Positions 58,705 to 64,000 of a stretch of DNA of 64,000 nt are shown piece after piece. The stretch's first letter is position 1, and every line of letters starts with the position of its first letter. The translations under genes and the position numbers were made by a program. A model generated the notes under the pieces. That model did no database searches. It was not told the origin of the DNA and was given only the letters and a program-made list of their open reading frames with translations. Location of the stretch: NCBI RefSeq assembly GCF_019345465.1, contig NZ_JAHKRC010000013.1:1-64000 (forward strand), given 5' to 3'. The stretch is from Pseudomonas sp. NKUCC02_KPG. GTDB taxonomy: Bacteria; Pseudomonadota; Gammaproteobacteria; Pseudomonadales; Pseudomonadaceae.

Positions 58705-60938
58705 ATCCACAGGACCCTCAAGCCTTTGAACGCTTGCTGGCCAATTGTGCTGATGAACCCATCCGCTTTCCCGGGGCCATTCAACCCCACGGCCTGTTGG
58801 TGACACTGTCGCAGCCCGACCTGCGCATTCAACAAGTCAGTCGCAATGTGCAGACCATGTTCGGCCACAGTGCCGAATCGCTGCTGGGGCTGCCACTGGC
58901 TGCTCTTACCGGCCCTGAAGCGGCTGACGCGGCACAGCAGGCTGGCGCCCATGACACGCTGACCGATGCGCCGCCTCTGGCCTTGAGCCTGCTGGGGCGC
59001 GAATACGAAGGCCTGCTGCACCGCGACCAGGGCATTCTGGTGCTGGAGCTTGAGCTCAAGCCCGATGCATCAGAAATCCACAGCACGATGAACAAAGTGC
59101 GCAACCTGAGCCGCATGCTGCAACGCCTGCAATCCGCCAAGACTCTCCCCGCGCTGTATGAAATTTGCGTTCGCGAGATTCAGGCGCTGACGGGCTACGA
59201 TCGGGTGCTGATCTATCGCTTCCAGGATGAAGGCCACGGCCAGGTCATTGCCGAAGCATCCTCTCCCGCGATGGAGTTGTTCAATGGCATGTTTTTCCCG
59301 GCCTCCGACATCCCGGAGCAAGCCCGTGAGCTTTACCGCACCCACTGGCTGCGCATCATTCCCAATGCCGACTACCAGCCAGTACCGCTGATTCCCGAAC
59401 TGCGCCCCGACACCGGCGAGGCGCTGGACCTGAGTGGAGCCGTATTGCGCAGCGTTTCACCGATTCACTGCCAGTACATGAAAAACATGGGCGTGCTGTC
59501 ATCCATGAGCATTTCGTTGATGGACGGCGACCGCCTGTGGGGCCTGATCAGTTGCGGGCACCGCCAGACACTGCATGTGCCCCATGAACTGCGCATGGCC
59601 TGCCAAACCATCGGCCAGGTACTGTCCCTGCAAATCAGCGCCCTGCAGACGCTGGAGATCAGCCGCCAACGCGAAGCCAAAATGGATGCCCTGGTGTGCC
59701 TGAACAGGGCAATGGTGCAAAGCACCGAAGCCGTGTTTGATGGCCTGGCGCACATGCCTGAAGCATTGATGGCACTGACCGGTGCCAGCGGCGTGGCCAT
59801 TCTGGAAGACAAGGTGCTGCACCGTTATGGCCAGTGCCCGTCTTCAGAAGATATTCGCGGGCTGTACCAATGGTTCAAGGACAGTGGCCAGCCAGTCTTG
59901 TCCAGCCACAACCTCAGCGCACTCCATGCCCCGGCAGCGCAGTACAAGGACATTGCCAGCGGCTTGCTGGCCATGACCCTGCCCAAGCCTGTGGACAACG
60001 CCGTGTTGTGGTTTCGAAGTGAAGTCAAAGAAAGCATCAAGTGGAGCGGCGACCCCAACAAGCCGCTTAACCTTGAAGCGTGCAGCAATGGCCTGCGCTT
60101 GAGCCCGCGCACCTCTTTCGAAATCTGGAAGGTCGAGATGGACGGCATCTCTGCACAATGGAGCCACGGCGATCTGTTTGCCGCCAATGACCTGCGCCGC
60201 TCGGCCCTGGAAAACGACCTGTCGCGCCAGGTGCTGCGAGAGCAACAGGCTGTACGGGCACGGGACGAACTGGTGGCGGTGGTGTCCCACGACCTGCGCA
60301 ACCCCATGACCATCATTTCAATGCTCTGCGGCATGATGCAAAAGGCCTTCAGCAGCGAGGGCCCGCACACCTCGCGGCGTATCACGTCGGCCATCGACAC
60401 CATGCAACAGGCCAGCAGCCGCATGAGCGTGCTGCTTGATGACCTGCTGGACACTTCGAAAATCGAGGCCGGGCGCTACACCATCAGCCCGCAACCGCTG
60501 GATGTAACCCAGATTTTTGAAGAGGCACTGTCGCTGCTTGCGCCGCTGGCGCTGGACAAAGCGGTGGAGCTGACCTTTCACGCCGAACCCGACCTGAAAA
60601 TCAATGCCGACCCGGAGCGTCTGTTTCAGGTCTTGTCCAACCTGATCGGCAATGCGATCAAGTTCACCCCGGCGCAAGGCAAAATCGGCGTGGTGGCCAT
60701 GTCCAACGGCGACGATATCGTCTTCAGCGTGCGGGACTCGGGCAAGGGTATTGCCCCCGAGCAGTTGCCGCACATCTTCGATCGATACTGGACAGCAAAA
60801 GAAGGCAACGCGCTGGGCACAGGGTTGGGGCTGTACATTTCCCAGGGCATTATCAAGGCCCATGGCGGCCAGCTAGTAGCGCAAAGCACGCCGGGAGAAG
60901 GCAGCGAATTTCGCTTTACCGTGTCAAGAATGCTCTGA
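58701..60938 (+). CDS. bphP: Bacteriophytochrome histidine kinase
   Basis: Red/far-red light sensor kinase, 745 residues, cytoplasmic. Cys at about residue 16 in LANCADEPIRFPGAIQPHG is the biliverdin attachment site. PAS-GAF follow, with FPASDIPEQARELYRTHWLR in GAF and the tongue motif SPRTSF in PHY. The kinase part has the phosphoacceptor in VVSHDLRNPM, NLIGNAIKF, DSGKGIAPEQL and LGTGLGLYIS. ATG 58701 follows AGGAGG. No response regulator lies beside it, so its partner is elsewhere. Confidence 0.95.
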   Translation: MNPQDPQAFERLLANCADEPIRFPGAIQPHGLLVTLSQPDLRIQQVSRNVQTMFGHSAESLLGLPLAALTGPEAADAAQQAGAHDTLTDAPPLALSLLGREYEGLLHRDQGILVLELELKPDASEIHSTMNKVRNLSRMLQRLQSAKTLPALYEICVREIQALTGYDRVLIYRFQDEGHGQVIAEASSPAMELFNGMFFPASDIPEQARELYRTHWLRIIPNADYQPVPLIPELRPDTGEALDLSGAVLRSVSPIHCQYMKNMGVLSSMSISLMDGDRLWGLISCGHRQTLHVPHELRMACQTIGQVLSLQISALQTLEISRQREAKMDALVCLNRAMVQSTEAVFDGLAHMPEALMALTGASGVAILEDKVLHRYGQCPSSEDIRGLYQWFKDSGQPVLSSHNLSALHAPAAQYKDIASGLLAMTLPKPVDNAVLWFRSEVKESIKWSGDPNKPLNLEACSNGLRLSPRTSFEIWKVEMDGISAQWSHGDLFAANDLRRSALENDLSRQVLREQQAVRARDELVAVVSHDLRNPMTIISMLCGMMQKAFSSEGPHTSRRITSAIDTMQQASSRMSVLLDDLLDTSKIEAGRYTISPQPLDVTQIFEEALSLLAPLALDKAVELTFHAEPDLKINADPERLFQVLSNLIGNAIKFTPAQGKIGVVAMSNGDDIVFSVRDSGKGIAPEQLPHIFDRYWTAKEGNALGTGLGLYISQGIIKAHGGQLVAQSTPGEGSEFRFTVSRML

Positions 60939-60964
60939 CAGGACTCAGCCATTTCAACGCCCAT

Positions 60965-61000
60965 AAAAAAACCGCCATCCCGAAGGATGGCGGTTTTTTT
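60965..61000. terminator. Bidirectional terminator between bphP and gabP-like gene
   Basis: AACCGCCATCC-CGAA-GGATGGCGGTT with A7 before and T7 after; perfect stem serving both convergent genes. Confidence 0.95.
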
Positions 61001-61030
61001 GGTGACTCAACCGCAAGAACCGTCCTGGCC

Positions 61031-62422
61031 TCAGTTGAGTACCGTTGCCCCCAACTTCTCAATGCGACGACGACGTGCCACCAGCAGGCCCGCCGACACC
61101 ACCAGAATGCTCAGCAAACCGGTAGCCATGATTTCAACGCGATGGGCTTCCTGGAACAACATGATCGTCAGAATAGCCACGATGAAGACGATCACCGCGT
61201 AGGTCAGCCCCGGGAACAGCCACATCTTGAAAGAGATGTTCTCGCCCAGAGCCGTACGCTTTTGGCGCATGCGCAGTTGCGACACGGCAATCACCAGGTA
61301 CACCAACAGCGCAATGGCGCCAGAGCTGGCCAGCAGGAACTCGAACACCGCAGCCGGAGCCACGTAGTTGGCGAATACCGCTACAAAAGCTGCGCCGGTG
61401 GACATCATCACCGCCCAGTAAGGCGTGCCCGCAGCATTGGTGCGCTTGGCCGCAGCCGGTGCGTCACCGCGCTTGCTCAGGGAGTACAGCATCCGCGAGG
61501 AGGTGTAGAGCGCCGAGTTCAGACAGCTGGTTACCGCGATCAATACCACGATATCAACGATCAGCTTGGCATTCGGGATACCCATGCGATCAAGTACGGT
61601 CTGGTAGGAGCCCAACTGTGCCAGCGCCGGGTCGTTCCACGGCACCAGGGCCACAACGATGAAGATCGATACGAGGTAGAACAAGCCAATGCGCCAGATC
61701 ACCGAGTTGGTGGCCTTGGTGATTTGCTTGCTTGGATCCTTGGACTCCGCCGCCGCGATGGTGACGATTTCAGTCCCCATGAACGAGAACATGGTGGTCA
61801 ACATGGCAGCCAGTACGGCGCCCATGCCGTTGGGCATAAAGCCGATGGTATCGGACAGATGCGCGACACCGCTGACCTGACTGGTAGGCAGGAAGCCGAA
61901 AATCGCCAGTAGACCCAAGATAATGAAGCCAATGATCGCCAGCACTTTGACCAGGGCAAACCAGAACTCGAACTCACCGTAGTTCTTGACGCTGAACAAG
62001 TTGGTGACCGTCAGCAACAGGGTAATGACCAGGGTAAATACCCAGATCGCCGTGTCAGGGAACCATGCATGCAAGATGGTACCGGCGGCGACGGCTTCCA
62101 GCGGGATAACCAGTACCCAGAACCACCAGTACAGCCAGCCGATGGTGAAACCGGCCCAATGCCCGATGGCACGGTCGGCGTAAGTGGAGAACGAACCGGT
62201 GTCAGGGGATGCAACGGCCATTTCGGCCAGCATGCGCATGACCAGTACCACCAGGGTGCCTGCTGCGGCATAAGCGAGCAGCACAGCTGGACCTGCTTGG
62301 GCAATCGCGTGTCCGGAGCCGACAAACAAACCGGCACCGATGACTCCGGCAATCGACAGCATGGTCACATGCCGTGGCTTAAGCCCTTGTTCCAGACCAT
62401 TAGAGGATTGCGTATTGCTCAT
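61031..62422 (-). CDS. gabP: Amino-acid permease, GABA permease-like
   Basis: A 463-residue APC-superfamily transporter with 12 predicted membrane segments. The conserved entry motif is SIAGVIGAGLFVGSGHAI, and PDTGSFSTYADRAIGHWAGF and FSFMGTEIVTIAAAES are AAT-family marks. Overall it is closest in feel to Pseudomonas GabP (4-aminobutyrate uptake); other amino acids are possible. ATG 62422 has AAAGG upstream. No GABA catabolic gene is adjacent in the window. Confidence 0.8.
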   Translation of the reverse strand: MSNTQSSNGLEQGLKPRHVTMLSIAGVIGAGLFVGSGHAIAQAGPAVLLAYAAAGTLVVLVMRMLAEMAVASPDTGSFSTYADRAIGHWAGFTIGWLYWWFWVLVIPLEAVAAGTILHAWFPDTAIWVFTLVITLLLTVTNLFSVKNYGEFEFWFALVKVLAIIGFIILGLLAIFGFLPTSQVSGVAHLSDTIGFMPNGMGAVLAAMLTTMFSFMGTEIVTIAAAESKDPSKQITKATNSVIWRIGLFYLVSIFIVVALVPWNDPALAQLGSYQTVLDRMGIPNAKLIVDIVVLIAVTSCLNSALYTSSRMLYSLSKRGDAPAAAKRTNAAGTPYWAVMMSTGAAFVAVFANYVAPAAVFEFLLASSGAIALLVYLVIAVSQLRMRQKRTALGENISFKMWLFPGLTYAVIVFIVAILTIMLFQEAHRVEIMATGLLSILVVSAGLLVARRRRIEKLGATVLN

Positions 62423-62965
62423 TGGGACTACCTTTCATTGAAGCCATTCCGAGCACCCGCGTTGACTTTCGTAAAAAGTAACCAACGGGGCGTTTAGAAT
62501 CTTTGACGCAATAACTGAGCCAGAATGTGACAAATGCACGGTTTCCGCGGGCTGCAACGATTTGCAACACACACTGCAACCCATTGAGCGTAATGGCTTT
62601 TCGCCCATTTGTTACCGTAACACTCAGTTCCAGGGCTATCGGCGCACCAAAAATACCCAAAATTGCCCATATGGCTCAAAAGCAGTGCACATCTTTAACC
62701 TTTAGTAGGTTCGCGCTTCCAACACCGGGCCAAAGCTGGCAACATCGCGACCTTTTTTAAGCGACACCTGTCTGGCCGAACGGCGAAATACGGGGTCGGT
62801 TGTTGTCGGCGCGACACTCTGCTGTAGCGATGCGACAAACTGCCACCCTCACGTCTTTTGTGTCTTCAGGGCGGCTGGTTGCCTCTGCAACCCTATGCTA
62901 GCTTGGCCTGCGCCAGGAAGGCCGCCCAACAGCAGGATCGCACCCGAACACAATGAGGAACGCAC
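62423..62965. other. Long intergenic region between gabP and ABC transporter
   Basis: This 543-base gap separates divergent genes and should hold both promoters. I see several A/T-rich and TTGCAA-like stretches (for example TTTGCAAC around 62560) but no promoter with convincing spacing and no sigma-54 GG-N10-GC site. Short open frames here have no coding character. It is larger than needed for two promoters, so a regulator site or small RNA is possible but not shown. Confidence 0.4.
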
Positions 62966-63739
62966 ATGGCTTTGGCCACGCCCGCGCTTGAAATCCGCAA
63001 CTTGCACAAACGCTACGGCGAGCTTGAGGTACTTAAAGGTATCTCGCTGACCGCACGCGACGGCGACGTGATCTCGATCCTGGGTTCTTCCGGTTCCGGC
63101 AAATCCACCCTGTTGCGCTGCATCAACCTGCTCGAAAACCCCCACGACGGCCAGATCCTGGTCGCCGGTGAAGAGCTCAAACTCAAGAAAGCCAAAAATG
63201 GCGAACTGATCGCGGCCGACGGCAAGCAGATCAACCGCATGCGCAGTGAACTGGGTTTTGTATTTCAAAACTTTAACCTGTGGCCGCACATGACCATCCT
63301 CGACAACATTATCGAGGCTCCGCGTCGGGTGCTGGGCCAGAGCAAGGCCGAGGCCATCGAAGTCGCCGAAGCATTGCTGGCCAAGGTCGGCATTGGCGAA
63401 AAGCGCCATGCCTATCCATCCGAATTGTCCGGCGGCCAGCAACAACGCGCGGCAATTGCCCGCACGCTGGCCATGCAGCCCAAAGTCATTCTGTTCGATG
63501 AACCAACATCGGCACTTGACCCGGAAATGGTTCAAGAAGTACTTAGTGTGATCCGCGCGCTCGCCGAAGAAGGTCGCACTATGCTGTTGGTCACCCACGA
63601 AATGGGCTTTGCCCGTCAGGTGTCCAGCGAAGTAGTGTTTTTGCATCAGGGCCTGATCGAAGAGCAAGGGTCGCCAGAACAGGTGTTCGACAACCCGGTT
63701 TCGGCGCGCTGTAAACAATTCATGTCCAGCAACCGCTAA
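62966..63739 (+). CDS. Amino-acid ABC transporter ATP-binding protein (HisP-like)
   Basis: A 257-residue ATPase of the polar amino-acid uptake family. Walker A is LGSSGSGKSTLLRCI, the signature motif is LSGGQQQRAAIAR, Walker B is VILFDEPTSALDP, and the switch His is in LVTHEMGF. The insertion ELKLKKAKNGELIAADGKQ is typical of the HisP/arginine-histidine group. It is followed 13 bases later by a binding-protein gene, and permease genes probably lie beyond the window. Confidence 0.92.
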   Translation: MALATPALEIRNLHKRYGELEVLKGISLTARDGDVISILGSSGSGKSTLLRCINLLENPHDGQILVAGEELKLKKAKNGELIAADGKQINRMRSELGFVFQNFNLWPHMTILDNIIEAPRRVLGQSKAEAIEVAEALLAKVGIGEKRHAYPSELSGGQQQRAAIARTLAMQPKVILFDEPTSALDPEMVQEVLSVIRALAEEGRTMLLVTHEMGFARQVSSEVVFLHQGLIEEQGSPEQVFDNPVSARCKQFMSSNR

Positions 63740-63752
63740 CGGAGCAACACGA

Positions 63753-64000
63753 ATGCAGAACTATAAAAAGCTTCTCATGGCCGCTGCCGCCACACTGGTT
63801 TTCAGCGCCAACGCCCTGGCTGTTGATAAGTACAAAGTAGGGATTGAGGGTGCTTACCCACCGTTCAATAACAAAAACGCCAGTGGCGAAGTCGTGGGCT
63901 TCGACCCCGATATCGCGATGGCTCTGTGCGCCAAGATGAAAGCCGAGTGCGAAATCGTTACGTCCGACTGGGACGGCATCATCCCGGCCCTGAACGCCAA
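63753..64000 (+). CDS. Amino-acid ABC transporter periplasmic binding protein, N-terminal part
   Basis: Begins MQNYKKLLMAAAATLVFSAN, a signal peptide cut near ALAVDK, then KVGIEGAYPPFNNKN and VVGFDPDIAMALCAKMKAEC, the usual start of family 3 amino-acid binding proteins; the WDGIIPALNA motif follows at the right edge, where the gene is truncated after about 82 residues. GGAGCAAC lies upstream. Lysine, arginine, ornithine or histidine are likely ligands by family. Confidence 0.92.
   Translation, partial: MQNYKKLLMAAAATLVFSANALAVDKYKVGIEGAYPPFNNKNASGEVVGFDPDIAMALCAKMKAECEIVTSDWDGIIPALNA

Noticed and set aside
62527..62760. 77-codon open frame in the gabP-ABC gap
   Set aside because: No ribosome site, no coding bias and no similarity; treated as intergenic.

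Overview
The window is chromosomal DNA of a Pseudomonas, most likely from the P. fluorescens lineage. This rests on gene content and gene order: hutF-hutCD-hutU, glnA with ntrBC, secB-grxC, the his cluster, asmA-mutY-yggX, and envZ/ompR-tex-gshA-argA. It also rests on two families of GC-rich REP elements between genes and on GG-N10-GC sigma-54 promoters. The species is not determined. Almost all of it is core housekeeping sequence; I see no prophage, insertion sequence, integron, CRISPR array or large island.

Layout. 1-3.9 kb: end of the histidine-utilisation (hut) locus, with hutU cut by the left edge, repressor hutC with hutD, and divergent hutF; two HutC-type operators and a sigma-54 promoter are visible. 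4-7 kb: recQ, a small BrnT/BrnA toxin-antitoxin pair and a DUF1493 gene. 7-24 kb: pckA, hslO/hslR, rimB-rimK, envZ/ompR, tex, a thioesterase, gshA, argA, argE, a CYTH triphosphatase, a lipocalin and a small lipoprotein. 24.5-31 kb: fbp, glycogen phosphorylase, a YkgJ-type gene and typA. 31-38 kb: thiI and the nitrogen block glnA - cupin lipoprotein - ntrB - ntrC, followed by an RNA gene I read as NrsZ. 38-45.5 kb: trmL, secB, grxC, a rhodanese-like protein, gpmI and the envC-ctpA-deacetylase operon. 45.5-51.3 kb: a periplasmic binding protein, hisBH-DUF2164-hisA-hisF and an OFA-family MFS transporter. 51.5-57.6 kb: asmA-mutY-yggX, tRNA-Phe and several small or poorly known genes. 57.7-64 kb: a decayed DUF1016 nuclease fragment, bphO-bphP (heme oxygenase and bacteriophytochrome kinase), a GabP-like permease and the start of an amino-acid ABC transporter.

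How the parts connect. The clearest regulatory theme is nitrogen and carbon control by sigma-54. The hutU, glnA and nrsZ promoters all have the -24/-12 spacing, NtrC-type boxes lie upstream of glnA and ntrB, and nrsZ sits directly after ntrC. Histidine breakdown feeds glutamate into the same network. pckA, fbp and gpmI are gluconeogenic or glycolytic steps, and pckA has an inverted repeat that fits a carbon-metabolism repressor site.

No wholly new system is obvious. The best leads are the NrsZ-type RNA with duplicated hairpins, a probable CTG start on an alpha/beta hydrolase coupled to an unrecognised gene, head-to-head genes whose start codons overlap, the near-leaderless brnTA promoter, heptamer repeats inside a REP element, and the DUF1016 remnant before bphO-bphP.
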